This document shows, piece by piece, positions 42,837-52,509 of a DNA stretch of 64,000 nt. Made by a program: the position numbers and the translations under genes. Source of the DNA: Faecalicatena orotica. GTDB lineage: Bacteria; Bacillota; Clostridia; Lachnospirales; Lachnospiraceae. The notes below the pieces were generated by a model that had not been told where the DNA came from, did not search any database, and saw only the letters and a list, made by a program, of their open reading frames with translations. Position 1 is the stretch's first letter; each line of letters starts with the position of its first letter. The DNA lies in assembly GCF_003149245.1 (NCBI RefSeq), contig NZ_QGDL01000001.1:149079-213078 (forward strand), read 5' to 3'.

Positions 42837-45476
42837 ATGCAACCATATGGAGTGAACCAACTAAGAAAGATGTTTTTAGAGTTTTTTGAAAGCAAAGGGC
42901 ATCTGGCGATGAAGAGCTTCTCTTTAGTGCCGCACAATGATAAGAGCCTTCTGCTCATCAATTCAGGAATGGCGCCTTTAAAGCCTTATTTTACGGGACA
43001 GGAGATTCCGCCGAGAAAAAGAGTGACAACCTGCCAGAAGTGTATCCGTACAGGTGATATCGAGAATGTCGGTAAGACTGCACGCCACGGTACATTTTTT
43101 GAGATGCTCGGAAACTTCTCTTTTGGAGATTATTTTAAAGAAGATGCAATCAAATGGTCATGGGAATTCCTGACAGAGGTTGTCGGACTTGATCCGGACA
43201 GGCTGTATCCTTCCGTATATCTGGAGGATGATGAGGCGTTTGATATCTGGAATAAAAAGATGGGGATACCGGCAGAAAGGATCTTTAAGTTTGGTAAAGA
43301 AGATAATTTCTGGGAGCATGGCTCAGGCCCGTGCGGTCCCTGCTCTGAAATTTATTATGACAGAGGCGAAAAGTACGGATGTGGCAGCCCGGACTGTACA
43401 GTCGGCTGCGAATGCGACCGTTATATGGAAATTTGGAATAACGTATTTACACAGTTTGACAATGACGGAAAAGGTCATTATGAAGAACTGGAACAAAAGA
43501 ATATTGATACCGGTATGGGACTCGAGAGGCTGGCATCTGTCGTTCAGGATGTTGACTCCATTTTTGATGTGGATACGATTAAGGCACTCAGAGACCATGT
43601 CTGCCGCCTTGCAGGGGCAGAGTACGGCAAAGACGAGCAGAGGGACGTTTCAATCCGTGTAATTACAGACCATGTCCGTTCCGTGACTTTTATGATCTCA
43701 GACGGTATTATGCCGTCCAATGAAGGCCGCGGCTATGTACTGCGCCGTCTTTTAAGAAGGGCATGTCGTCATGGAAGACTGCTGAATATAGAAGGAAATT
43801 TCCTGCCGGAACTCGTCCTGACTGTTATTGCTGAATCGAAGGATGGATATCCGGAACTGGAAGAAAAGAAAGACTTTATCCTGAATGTCATTGCAAAGGA
43901 AGAAGAGCAGTTCAATAAGACCATTGATCAGGGGCTCGGAATCCTTTCCGATATGATTGCTGATATGGAAGCAAAGAAAACAAAGACTTTATCCGGTGAG
44001 GACGCATTTAAACTTTATGATACTTACGGTTTCCCGATCGACCTGACGAAAGAGATACTGGAAGAAAAAGGAATGGATGTGGATGAAGAGGGATTCCATG
44101 CAGCAATGGAAGTGCAGCGTAAAACCGCAAGGGCGGCCCGCGGCGTGACAAACTACATGGGAGCCGATGTTACTGTTTATGAATCCATTGACCCGGGTAT
44201 AACAAGTACGTTTGTCGGTTATGATACATTAAGCTGTGAGTCTGAGATTATTGTACTGACGACAGAAACAGAAATTACAGAAGCTCTTTCCGACGGCGAA
44301 AACGGGACTGTCATTGTAAAGGAGACACCGTTCTATGCAACCAGCGGCGGTCAGGAGGCTGATAAAGGGACCATCCGTACCGCAGAAGGGGAATTCAAGG
44401 TAGAAGATACCATTAAGCTCCTAGGGGGCAAAATCGGCCATGTAGGCCATGTTGTAAAGGGAATGATCAAGACCGGGGATAAGGCTGAACTTACCGTGGA
44501 CGCTGAAAAGAGAGCTCTGTCTGCACGTAACCACAGTGCGACACATCTGCTTCAAAAGGCATTGAGAACCGTACTCGGAACGCATGTTGAACAGGCAGGT
44601 TCCAGTGTGAATGAAGACCGTCTGCGCTTTGACTTTACTCATTTTTCAGCATTAACAGAAGAGGAACTAAAAAAAGTAGAAGCAATCGTGAACGAGAATA
44701 TCACAAAAGCACTTCCTGTCGAGATAAAGAACATGCCGATCGAAGAAGCGAGAAAGACCGGTGCTCAGGCGCTGTTCGGTGAAAAATATGGTGATATCGT
44801 GCGTGTTGTCAACATGGGTGGTTTTTCAATTGAATTCTGCGGAGGCACCCATGTAAAGAATACAAGCGAGATCATGGCGCTTAAGATCATATCTGAGACA
44901 GGGGTAGCAGCAGGTGTGCGCCGTATTGAGGCACTCACATCGGCGGGCCTTCTGAAGTATTATGATGCGCTCGAAAAGAAGCTGAATGAGGCATCTAAGG
45001 TTCTGAAAGCGTCACCAGAGAACCTGACAGAGAAGATTACACATATGATGAATGAAAACAAGGCCCTGCATTCAGAAGTGGAGAGCTTAAAGAGTAAACT
45101 GGCCCAGGATGCGATGGGCGATGTGATGGATCAGGTACAGGACGTAAAAGGCATAAAGCTCCTTGCTACAGAGGTGGACGGTGTAGACATGAACGGACTG
45201 CGCGATCTGGGAGACCAGTTAAAAGAAAAGATTGGCGAAGGTGTCGTGGTCCTTGCTTCCGGCAATGACGGCAAAGTAAGCCTGATGGTTACGGCGACAG
45301 AAGGCGCCATGAAGCAGGGTGCACATGCGGGAAATCTTGTAAAAGCAATTGCCGGCCTGGTAGGCGGTGGCGGCGGCGGACGCCCAAACATGGCTCAGGC
45401 AGGCGGAAAGAACCCGGCTGGTATAAAAGATGCACTTGTAAAGGCAAAAGAGACGCTTGAAGGACAACTTTCTTAG
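42837..45476 (+). CDS. alaS: Alanine-tRNA ligase
   Basis: Charges tRNA-Ala. Catalytic core: RKMFLEFFESKGH, SLLLINSGMAPLKPYFTG, RVTTCQKCIRTGDIENVG, RHGTFFEMLGNFSFGDYFK. The editing domain has RNHSATHLLQKALR and FCGGTHVKNTSEI, and the C-Ala domain ends with the Gly-rich GLVGGGGGGRPNMAQAGG. ATG at 42837 lies 10 nt after GGGAGG; an upstream in-frame ATG at 42810 has no ribosome site. About 879 residues, complete. Confidence 0.97.
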   Translation: MQPYGVNQLRKMFLEFFESKGHLAMKSFSLVPHNDKSLLLINSGMAPLKPYFTGQEIPPRKRVTTCQKCIRTGDIENVGKTARHGTFFEMLGNFSFGDYFKEDAIKWSWEFLTEVVGLDPDRLYPSVYLEDDEAFDIWNKKMGIPAERIFKFGKEDNFWEHGSGPCGPCSEIYYDRGEKYGCGSPDCTVGCECDRYMEIWNNVFTQFDNDGKGHYEELEQKNIDTGMGLERLASVVQDVDSIFDVDTIKALRDHVCRLAGAEYGKDEQRDVSIRVITDHVRSVTFMISDGIMPSNEGRGYVLRRLLRRACRHGRLLNIEGNFLPELVLTVIAESKDGYPELEEKKDFILNVIAKEEEQFNKTIDQGLGILSDMIADMEAKKTKTLSGEDAFKLYDTYGFPIDLTKEILEEKGMDVDEEGFHAAMEVQRKTARAARGVTNYMGADVTVYESIDPGITSTFVGYDTLSCESEIIVLTTETEITEALSDGENGTVIVKETPFYATSGGQEADKGTIRTAEGEFKVEDTIKLLGGKIGHVGHVVKGMIKTGDKAELTVDAEKRALSARNHSATHLLQKALRTVLGTHVEQAGSSVNEDRLRFDFTHFSALTEEELKKVEAIVNENITKALPVEIKNMPIEEARKTGAQALFGEKYGDIVRVVNMGGFSIEFCGGTHVKNTSEIMALKIISETGVAAGVRRIEALTSAGLLKYYDALEKKLNEASKVLKASPENLTEKITHMMNENKALHSEVESLKSKLAQDAMGDVMDQVQDVKGIKLLATEVDGVDMNGLRDLGDQLKEKIGEGVVVLASGNDGKVSLMVTATEGAMKQGAHAGNLVKAIAGLVGGGGGGRPNMAQAGGKNPAGIKDALVKAKETLEGQLS

Positions 45477-45494
45477 TTTTTTTCCCGGAAACAG

Positions 45495-45522
45495 TTGACG
45501 TTTAGCGAAAATATGATATAAT
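45495..45522 (+). promoter_or_regulatory. SigA-type promoter of rpsU
   Basis: TTGACG (45495-45500), 16-nt spacer, TATAAT (45517-45522), 79 nt before rpsU. The leader contains a possible GTGCA/TGCAC stem. Confidence 0.7.
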
Positions 45523-45601
45523 CTTTTGTAGTGCAATAAATATACCCGAACAGTCGTATGATGCACAATACAAGGCTGGAGGGGAGGTTAGGTGTGAGAC
45601 T

Positions 45602-45778
45602 ATGTCAAATGTAATCGTTAAAGAAAACGAGACGTTAGATAGCGCTTTACGCAGATTCAAAAGAAACTGTGCCAAAGCTGGTATTCAGCAGGAGATTCGT
45701 AAAAGAGAACATTACGAAAAACCAAGCGTAAGACGTAAAAAGAAATCTGAAGCTGCTAGAAAACGTAAGTATAATTAA
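45602..45778 (+). CDS. rpsU: 30S ribosomal protein S21
   Basis: 58-residue basic ribosomal protein, found by direct translation. It starts [19 protein letters not shown], continues with [23 protein letters not shown] and ends in a Lys/Arg-rich tail ([15 protein letters not shown]), all typical of S21. GGAGGTTAG precedes the start at some distance. It has its own promoter and a terminator 12 nt after the stop. Confidence 0.96.
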   Translation: MSNVIVKENETLDSALRRFKRNCAKAGIQQEIRKREHYEKPSVRRKKKSEAARKRKYN

Positions 45779-45790
45779 TATGTGCAGACA

Positions 45791-45821
45791 AATAGAGTGT
45801 TGAAAAACACTCTATTTTTAT
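45791..45821 (+). terminator. Intrinsic terminator after rpsU
   Basis: AATAGAGTGTT, loop GAAA, AACACTCTATT then TTTAT. Strong stem and T-run. Confidence 0.92.
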
Positions 45822-45916
45822 GTTCATACCCTATAGGGAGTATCAGGGAACTTTCCCCAATTTTTTTAAGATTTACTTAAGACTTTCCAAAGTCCGTAGC
45901 AATGTAGAAAAAGCTG

Positions 45917-45925
45917 TGCTATGAT
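45917..45925 (+). promoter_or_regulatory. Extended -10 element before the CmpB-family gene
   Basis: TGCTATGAT is an extended -10 (TGnTATGAT). No good -35 box is visible. Upstream, a short TACCC/GGGTA-type stem at about 45828-45843 and A+T-rich DNA fill the gap. Confidence 0.45.
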
Positions 45926-45977
45926 AATGCGTGTAAGAGAGCTGGATGATATAGAACGATAAAATGGAGTGATGAAA

Positions 45978-46562
45978 ATGTGGGACAAGATGATTTTGGG
46001 ATATGACATGTATCATATAGTGCTTTGGTTCCTTGCATACAGCATCCTGGGATGGGTTGTAGAATCTGTCTATATGTCAATCTGTAACAGGAAGCTGACG
46101 AACCGTGGCTTTTCAAGAGGGCCGATCTGCCCGATATACGGTGTGGGTGCCCTGACTGTGTATCTGCTCCTGAGTCCATATAGCCATAACAAGTTTCTTT
46201 TGTTTTTACTGGGAGCTGTTCTGGCAACAATGATAGAATGGATTACAGCAAGGATTATGGAGAGGATATTTGGCGAGATCTGGTGGGATTATACGGACAA
46301 GCCTTTCAATTATAAAGGCATTCTTTGTCTGGAAAGTACACTCGCATGGGGATTGTATACAGTTCTGCTGTTTGGAGTCCTTCACGGTTTTGTTGTACGG
46401 ATAGTAAATGCAATACCGTTCCGTATTGGCCGCATTGCAGGAACACTGCTAATTATACTTTACCTAATGGATTTTATGTGGACAGTTGTCCGCGAAAAAA
46501 GGGAAAAACAGGAAATAGACAGAGCAATGGAAAGCGAGAATAAACTGGAAAATAATTCTTGA
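45978..46562 (+). CDS. CmpB-family (PF06541-type) putative transporter membrane protein
   Basis: About 194-residue membrane protein matching the family often named putative ABC transporter permease. Hallmarks: FLAYSILGWVVESVYMSI, NRKLTNRGFSRGPICPIYGVGA, a WWDYTDKPFNYKGILCLEST segment and about five hydrophobic helices. No transported substrate or ATPase partner is known from context; the name is historical. ATG at 45978 is 8 nt after GGAG; a GTG at 45969 is also in frame. Confidence 0.85.
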   Translation: MWDKMILGYDMYHIVLWFLAYSILGWVVESVYMSICNRKLTNRGFSRGPICPIYGVGALTVYLLLSPYSHNKFLLFLLGAVLATMIEWITARIMERIFGEIWWDYTDKPFNYKGILCLESTLAWGLYTVLLFGVLHGFVVRIVNAIPFRIGRIAGTLLIILYLMDFMWTVVREKREKQEIDRAMESENKLENNS

Positions 46563-46602
46563 CTGCAGGAATAAACTGGTTTATACTATATAACTGTAAT
46601 GG

Positions 46603-46639
46603 CAAAGGCGTCATGAACGAGGGTTCATGGCGCCTTTTT
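46603..46639 (+). terminator. Intrinsic terminator after the CmpB-family gene
   Basis: AAAGGCGTCATGAAC pairs with GTTCATGGCGCCTTT, followed by TTG. 15-bp stem with one G/U pair. Confidence 0.9.
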
Positions 46640-46975
46640 GTGATACGGGAGGAGCGGTGTCATAAAAACTCCGGGAAGAGACCACGCTGACCCGGATGAC
46701 AGGCCGGTCAGGAATGGAAAAGTACGGTACAGATTTATTTTTTTCAATAGTCTAAAAAGTGAAAATGAATAATTGAAAGACATTTCCTGCAAAATGGATT
46801 TTTTATATCATAAAAGAAATTTCGTTTATCAGGATATTGATCTGTCTTTTTTTAAGCATATTTCAGTGAAAAAGTCCAGATAAAGCAATGTGTTGGATTT
46901 GACGGCATTCCATAATATAATTAGTGCGTTTATTGGAATAAAGTGATAAAGCTGTAAAAAATATGAAATTCCTGA
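46640..46975. other. Non-coding gap before gdhA
   Basis: No gene was found in these 336 nt. The first part has a stem CTGACC..GGTCAG (about 46688-46712). The rest is very A+T-rich with many T-runs, suited to UP-element or regulator binding ahead of gdhA. Confidence 0.5.
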
Positions 46976-47004
46976 TTGACAAAACTGCATTGAGTATATA
47001 AAAT
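46976..47004 (+). promoter_or_regulatory. SigA-type promoter of gdhA
   Basis: TTGACA (46976-46981), 17-nt spacer, TAAAAT (46999-47004). The leader has a GACAATG/CATTGTC stem at about 47015-47047 just before the ribosome site CAGGAGGTAAAG. Confidence 0.8.
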
Positions 47005-47073
47005 ATAACGAGTAGACAATGTAGTCAAATTACGGTAGGCATTGTCCTTCCGATTTTATTTTCCAGGAGGTAA

Positions 47074-48414
<1,341 letters not shown>

Positions 48415-48446
48415 AACGGAATCTTTGCAGTAATAGATAAAGGGAC

Positions 48447-48698
48447 GCTTACCTGAGAAGGGGGATGGCCTCACACGGATACGGTTTTTCGGGAAAACTG
48501 CTCCTAAATTAAAATAAAAGTCAACACAATGAACACCGCCGACAAACGCAAGAATGACTGATGCATTCTTGCTAAGTCGGCTGATCCTCAGGACTGGAAG
48601 TCCTTCGGAACGTTCATGTGTTGGCTTTTATTTTAATCAAGGAGCAGTAATCCCGAAAAGACGCATCCGTGTGAGGCCATCCCCCTTCTCAGGTAAGC
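48447..48698. repeat. Giant imperfect palindrome C with two-hairpin apical domain
   Basis: Left arm 48447-48534 pairs with right arm 48612-48698. The outermost 34 nt (48447-48480 with 48665-48698) are perfectly complementary; the inner part has a few mismatches and one bulge. The inner stem ends at GGC followed by TTTTATTTT. The 77-nt apical loop forms GCCGAC..GCAAGAATG..CATTCTTGC..GTCGGC and TCC-AGGACT-AGTCCT-GGA. It separates convergent gdhA (+) and the sensor kinase (-), so a bidirectional terminator role is plausible, but the length far exceeds that need. Confidence 0.87.
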
Positions 48699-48780
48699 TG
48701 GTTCATCCAGTCAGATGAAAAGATTCCCATCCAGTAAGTTCTCAGCCGGGGCAGCGTATTAATTCGAGGAGGGCACTGCT

Positions 48781-48906
48781 ATGGCTGTTTTGCAAAAAGC
48801 GATCCTAGTTCACTCTCAGGGCAAAAATTTGCTCTCTGTGTTTCTGTTTTTATTCATATATTGTACATTACAATTTTTATGGAAAATACTTCATTATCAC
48901 GGTTGA
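48781..48906 (+). CDS. Possible 41-residue hydrophobic peptide
   Basis: Short ORF found by direct reading: ATG at 48781, exactly 7 nt after a strong Shine-Dalgarno GAGGAGGG, stop TGA at 48904. The N-terminus MAVLQKAILVHSQGKN is followed by a single hydrophobic helix (LLSVFLFLFIYCTLQFLW) and a short basic end. Its last 53 nt are antisense to the end of the sensor kinase gene. It could be a membrane-active toxin-like or regulatory peptide, or a chance ORF. No promoter stands out (a TATTAA at 48757 lacks a -35). Unrecognised. Confidence 0.35.
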   Translation: MAVLQKAILVHSQGKNLLSVFLFLFIYCTLQFLWKILHYHG

Positions 48907-50137
48907 TATTCATAGTGCCATTATGGTTTCGAACAACAGTATGGACATTTTTTAGTCCAAAACCATGTCCGGATTCATCTACGGGAATCTTTTGATTCCA
49001 TGTTGGAAGTGGGTTAGATATACGAATGAAAAGAGCCTGTTGTACATAATTAATTTCTAGACGAATCCATCTGTTTTCGGGTGGTAGTTTTTCACAGGCT
49101 TCTAATGCATTATCTAAAATATTACCTAACACTATAATGCTTTCATCAAAAGACATATGAATCCCTTTAGGCAGTATGATTTTGCTGCTTATTGGGATTT
49201 GCTTTTCCTTTATTTGTGTAATTTTTAATGATAGAATTGAATCTACTCCAAGATTTCCGGTTGAAATGATTTGTGAGGTATCGTTAACATTTGACAGGAG
49301 CTTTTTAATATACACCTGCATGTCGCTTGTCTGCAAAGGGGTTTGTTTTGACATCAGTAATAATGCCTGTAGGTGGTTCTTCATATCATGCCGGACCCCT
49401 TTCAGCTTTTCTTGAGAATCGGTTAAATTCTGAAAATGCTGTGCAGATAGATTTAATTGCTGTTTCAATAAAAGGATTTCATTATTTTGGCTTAATAAAT
49501 TACAAAATTTAGAGTAAATAAATGCAGTCGTAATGTTTATAAAAATAAAAACACAAAGAAGCGGAACTTCAAGGGAAAACAATATATCAGCATTATTGTT
49601 TATCCGAATTAAGAAAAAGAAAAGTACAAGCAGACTGGAAACAGGTATTGCCAATACGACACTTAAAAATCTGTTTGGCAGTATAGTGGGATTTCGTGGG
49701 CTTAATTTCCATAGCAGCAAAATGAGCAGCCAGAAAATAAGATGCATACTACCCAGAGAAATATAATAATTAATATTTATATATTTGAGATTTACATCAA
49801 AACTTCTCAATAAGGCAATGGTAAGCATAACCAAATAACCGGATATTACAAGTTGGATTGCTGAAAATAATAGTTTGTTTTGTTGGTTTCCTTCGTAAAA
49901 AATTAAAAACGCAAAACTAAAAATAACACTGAAAAATGGATAAGTTCCGCCAAACGGGCTGTTCCATAATAATGCAGCAGATACCCCGGCAATTAAGATC
50001 AGCAAGATATTTCTCTGTGTATGTGTACATCGTGGCTCTCCGTACTGAGCATCCATAAATTTTGCCAGGATAAGAAAATCGATGCAGTATAATAAGAGGT
50101 CATAACAAAACAGCAAAAATACTACCATTCCCCGCAT
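48854..50137 (-). CDS. AgrC-like GHKL sensor histidine kinase
   Basis: 427-residue sensor of quorum-sensing type. About five to six hydrophobic helices (residues 1-205) form the sensor; then a linker, the phospho-acceptor box LKGVRHDMKNHLQALL, the N-box NILDNALEACE and G-box GHGFGLKNVHTVV. The ATP domain is of the short GHKL/HATPase_c_5 type. It overlaps the 3' end of the LytTR regulator gene by 16 nt. No AgrB/AgrD genes are adjacent, so the ligand is unknown. The gene is A+T-rich relative to gdhA and sdaA. Confidence 0.9.
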   Translation of the reverse strand: MRGMVVFLLFCYDLLLYCIDFLILAKFMDAQYGEPRCTHTQRNILLILIAGVSAALLWNSPFGGTYPFFSVIFSFAFLIFYEGNQQNKLLFSAIQLVISGYLVMLTIALLRSFDVNLKYININYYISLGSMHLIFWLLILLLWKLSPRNPTILPNRFLSVVLAIPVSSLLVLFFFLIRINNNADILFSLEVPLLCVFIFINITTAFIYSKFCNLLSQNNEILLLKQQLNLSAQHFQNLTDSQEKLKGVRHDMKNHLQALLLMSKQTPLQTSDMQVYIKKLLSNVNDTSQIISTGNLGVDSILSLKITQIKEKQIPISSKIILPKGIHMSFDESIIVLGNILDNALEACEKLPPENRWIRLEINYVQQALFIRISNPLPTWNQKIPVDESGHGFGLKNVHTVVRNHNGTMNINRDNEVFSIKIVMYNI

Positions 50138-50835
50138 CTCCTTTCTATGAACTTAAGATGCCCTAAATGAGCATTTTCTTTATACTTCAGGCTGACAGGA
50201 AGCAAAATATGATTTGTTAAAATTACAGCTTTGTCACTAAAAGATGATATATACTCCATATTAACTATATAAGAAGTATGGATTTGCAAAAAATAATTTG
50301 GGTTTAACTGCCCTATTACATTTTTGAACCTGCCATAATAGACTTCTTCGCTGTTTGCTGTATATATTTTAACTTTTCTGTTTGCGGCTTCAAAATATAA
50401 AATCTCTTTTGTAGATAATTGATGAACAGTGGCACTTTTTTTAAAAAAGAAATAGCTTTTCGTGTCCTCTATATAATAAAGGGCATCTTTGATTACAGCA
50501 AATAATTTTTCATAAGATAATGGCTTCTCTAAGAATCGAAAAGGAAGAGACTCAAAGACCTGATATACGTATTCCCTGTACGCGGTAACAAAAACTAATA
50601 TAAAATTGGAATCTAGTTTTCTTATTCTCATAGCTGTTTCAATTCCATTGGCAGAGGGCATTTCAATATCTAACAGGACAATATGGAATCTGTCAGCGGA
50701 TGTGTAATGTTCAATTAATTCACTGCCGGACAAAAAGACTTCTGTTTCAATATCATTGAATGGCATCTGTCGAATGGCAGATTCTATTTCATGTGCTATT
50801 TTTATTTCATCATCACATATTGCAATTTTGACCAT
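50122..50835 (-). CDS. LytTR-family response regulator (AgrA-like)
   Basis: 237 residues. The receiver domain has acidic residues in IAICDDE, phospho-acceptor Asp in HIVLLDIEMPSANGIE (about residue 58) and the FLEKPL Lys. The C-terminal LytTR DNA-binding domain shows LSTKEILYFEAANRKVKIY and FLQIHTSYIVNMEYI. It starts behind GGAAGAGGTG on the minus strand and is co-transcribed with the kinase. The divergent lipoprotein gene is a likely target. No well-spaced LytTR direct repeats could be proven in the gap. Confidence 0.92.
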   Translation of the reverse strand: MVKIAICDDEIKIAHEIESAIRQMPFNDIETEVFLSGSELIEHYTSADRFHIVLLDIEMPSANGIETAMRIRKLDSNFILVFVTAYREYVYQVFESLPFRFLEKPLSYEKLFAVIKDALYYIEDTKSYFFFKKSATVHQLSTKEILYFEAANRKVKIYTANSEEVYYGRFKNVIGQLNPNYFLQIHTSYIVNMEYISSFSDKAVILTNHILLPVSLKYKENAHLGHLKFIERRCGEW

Positions 50836-50857
50836 GCTGTCACCTCTTCCGTTTTCT

Positions 50858-50956
50858 ATTATACATCATTAAAATTATGAAATCCAATTTAAACACTTCA
50901 AAAATCTTATTGATTACTACAAAGAGGAAGTTCTTAACCGGTTGTTTCTGTATAAT
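50858..50956. promoter_or_regulatory. Divergent promoter region between regulator and lipoprotein genes
   Basis: Minus strand: TTGGAT (50882-50887), 18-nt spacer, TATAAT (50858-50863) for the two-component pair. Plus strand: TATAAT (50951-50956) for the lipoprotein gene, without a good -35, as expected for an activator-dependent promoter. TTAACCGGTT-like sequence lies just before it. Confidence 0.5.
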
Positions 50957-51002
50957 GTAAGCATCCAAAAGTGGTGTATTAATAAGAAACGGAGACATAA
51001 CT

Positions 51003-51692
51003 ATGAAAAGAAACGCAATTTTACTATTGAGTTTAGGTTTCGCTGTTCTGTTAAGCGGCTGCGAGGGGGTTCTTTTAAGAGGTACAATTCCGGATTATAA
51101 AGAAGAAACATATATTACCTCTTCAAAAGTTAAGGATATTGTTTTACAGGATGAGGATGTTCCTGTTGAAATTTGTAATTCTGACAATGGAAAGCTATAT
51201 CTTTCTTATTATTCCGCAGATGATGGGAATGAGAAATATAAAATCAAAGAAAGCAAAGGAGTACTGGCAGTCGAAAAAGAGTCAAAAAGGAATCAGGGGA
51301 TTTTTATTTTTGGTGACCAATATTCTTCTGATTCGTATAAGAAGGTAAAGCTGACATTGTTTCTGCCTAATGATTATAATGGTAATTTGTCCATTCAGAC
51401 AATGGATGGAAGTATAGTAATTGAAGATATAACTTTAAAAAACCTGATTATAAATACAAATGATGGGGACGTGTTTTTTTACGATACGACTGTCACACAA
51501 AGTTTATCGTGTAAAACAAAGGATGGAGAAGTAAAAGGAACATTATGTGGAACAGAATCAGAATATACCGTTAAAACGAAATCTAAGAATATAGACAATC
51601 GTACAAACATAAAAACTGGCAGCAATAAAAGCATAGACATTATTACGAAGGATGGGCTTATTGATATTTTATTCAATAGTAAAAATGAATAA
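51003..51692 (+). CDS. Lipoprotein with DUF4097-type beta-repeat domain
   Basis: 229 residues. Signal peptide MKRNAILLLSLGFAVLLSGC with lipobox LSGC, so it should be lipid-anchored at the outer membrane face of the cell membrane. The mature part is rich in beta-strands with repeats resembling the DUF4097 adhesin-like family (LSIQTMDGSIVIEDITLKNL, TNDGDVFFYDT, TKDGEVKGTLCG, TKDGLIDILF). Such proteins often sit with envelope-stress regulators. Start follows CGGAGACATAACT. Diverges from the LytTR regulator; A+T-rich. Confidence 0.82.
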   Translation: MKRNAILLLSLGFAVLLSGCEGVLLRGTIPDYKEETYITSSKVKDIVLQDEDVPVEICNSDNGKLYLSYYSADDGNEKYKIKESKGVLAVEKESKRNQGIFIFGDQYSSDSYKKVKLTLFLPNDYNGNLSIQTMDGSIVIEDITLKNLIINTNDGDVFFYDTTVTQSLSCKTKDGEVKGTLCGTESEYTVKTKSKNIDNRTNIKTGSNKSIDIITKDGLIDILFNSKNE

Positions 51693-51793
51693 TGTACTGT
51701 CCTTCAAAGCCTTTCGATTTCAGCTTTAAGTTTCGTTTTGAGTCTGGTTTGAGTCTGGATGGAATTTCACAGTGGTTAATTTCCGGGAAGTCT

Positions 51794-51801
51794 GGTATAC
51801 T
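51794..51801 (+). promoter_or_regulatory. -10 element before sdaAB
   Basis: GGTATACT: a TATACT -10 at 51796-51801; the preceding TGG gives a partly extended form. The -35 is weak. It lies 42 nt before the start codon. Confidence 0.4.
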
Positions 51802-51842
51802 GAATCGTGAGAGAGAATACAGGTATTTTTGGAGGTTTTTGT

Positions 51843-52508
51843 ATGAATATTTTTGATATTTTAGGGCCGGTCATGGTTGGGCCGTCGAGTTCGCATACCG
51901 CTGGTGCTGTGCGGATCGGGTATATTACCAGGACTCTGCTGGGGAGCAGGCCTGTAAAGGCTTCTATCGGGCTGCACGGGTCTTTTGCGGCCACGGGAAA
52001 AGGACATGGGACGGACAGGGCGATTGTCGCAGGGCTTCTGGGGATGAAGCCGGATGATATGCGGATACCGGACAGTTTTTCGGCGGCCCGTGAAGAAGGA
52101 CTGGAATTTACCATTCAGAATACACAGATTGTCGGGGCCCATCCGAATACGGCGCTTCTGAACGTGACGGGAGAAGATGGGAAGACTTTGGAAGTACAGG
52201 CATCGTCTCTGGGCGGCGGACGAATTATGGTGAATAAACTGGACGGAATCATGGTAAACTGTACAGGAGAGAGCCCGACATTGATTATTTATAATCAGGA
52301 CCAGCCCGGGTATGTGGCTGCCGTGACATCTATGCTGGCGGAGGCGTCAATCAATATTGCGACACTTCAGTTGTACAGGGGTAAGAAGGGCGGACATGCC
52401 GTTATGGTGATTGAGATCGACCAGAGGGTGCCAGAGGACGCAGTAAGATGGCTGGAGACGCAGGAGGGCATTCAGAGGGTAACGTATATAGATGGGGAGG
52501 GCGCTTAA
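51843..52508 (+). CDS. sdaAB: L-serine dehydratase, beta subunit
   Basis: Iron-sulfur L-serine deaminase subunit forming pyruvate and ammonia. N-terminal FDILGPVMVGPSSSHTAGAVRIG with GLHGSFAATGKGHGTD is the family core; the C-terminal ACT domain (LIIYNQDQPGYVAAVTSML) probably senses serine. ATG at 51843 follows GGAGG; the frame is open upstream but lacks a start signal. About 221 residues. sdaAA starts 1 nt after its stop, so the two are coupled. Confidence 0.94.
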   Translation: MNIFDILGPVMVGPSSSHTAGAVRIGYITRTLLGSRPVKASIGLHGSFAATGKGHGTDRAIVAGLLGMKPDDMRIPDSFSAAREEGLEFTIQNTQIVGAHPNTALLNVTGEDGKTLEVQASSLGGGRIMVNKLDGIMVNCTGESPTLIIYNQDQPGYVAAVTSMLAEASINIATLQLYRGKKGGHAVMVIEIDQRVPEDAVRWLETQEGIQRVTYIDGEGA

Positions 52509-52509
52509 G

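Noticed and set aside
46790..46890. 29-codon ORF before gdhA
   Set aside because: No ribosome site and A+T-rich low-information DNA.
50836..51002. LytTR binding repeats
   Set aside because: GTT-containing repeats are present but not at the 21-22-nt spacing expected.
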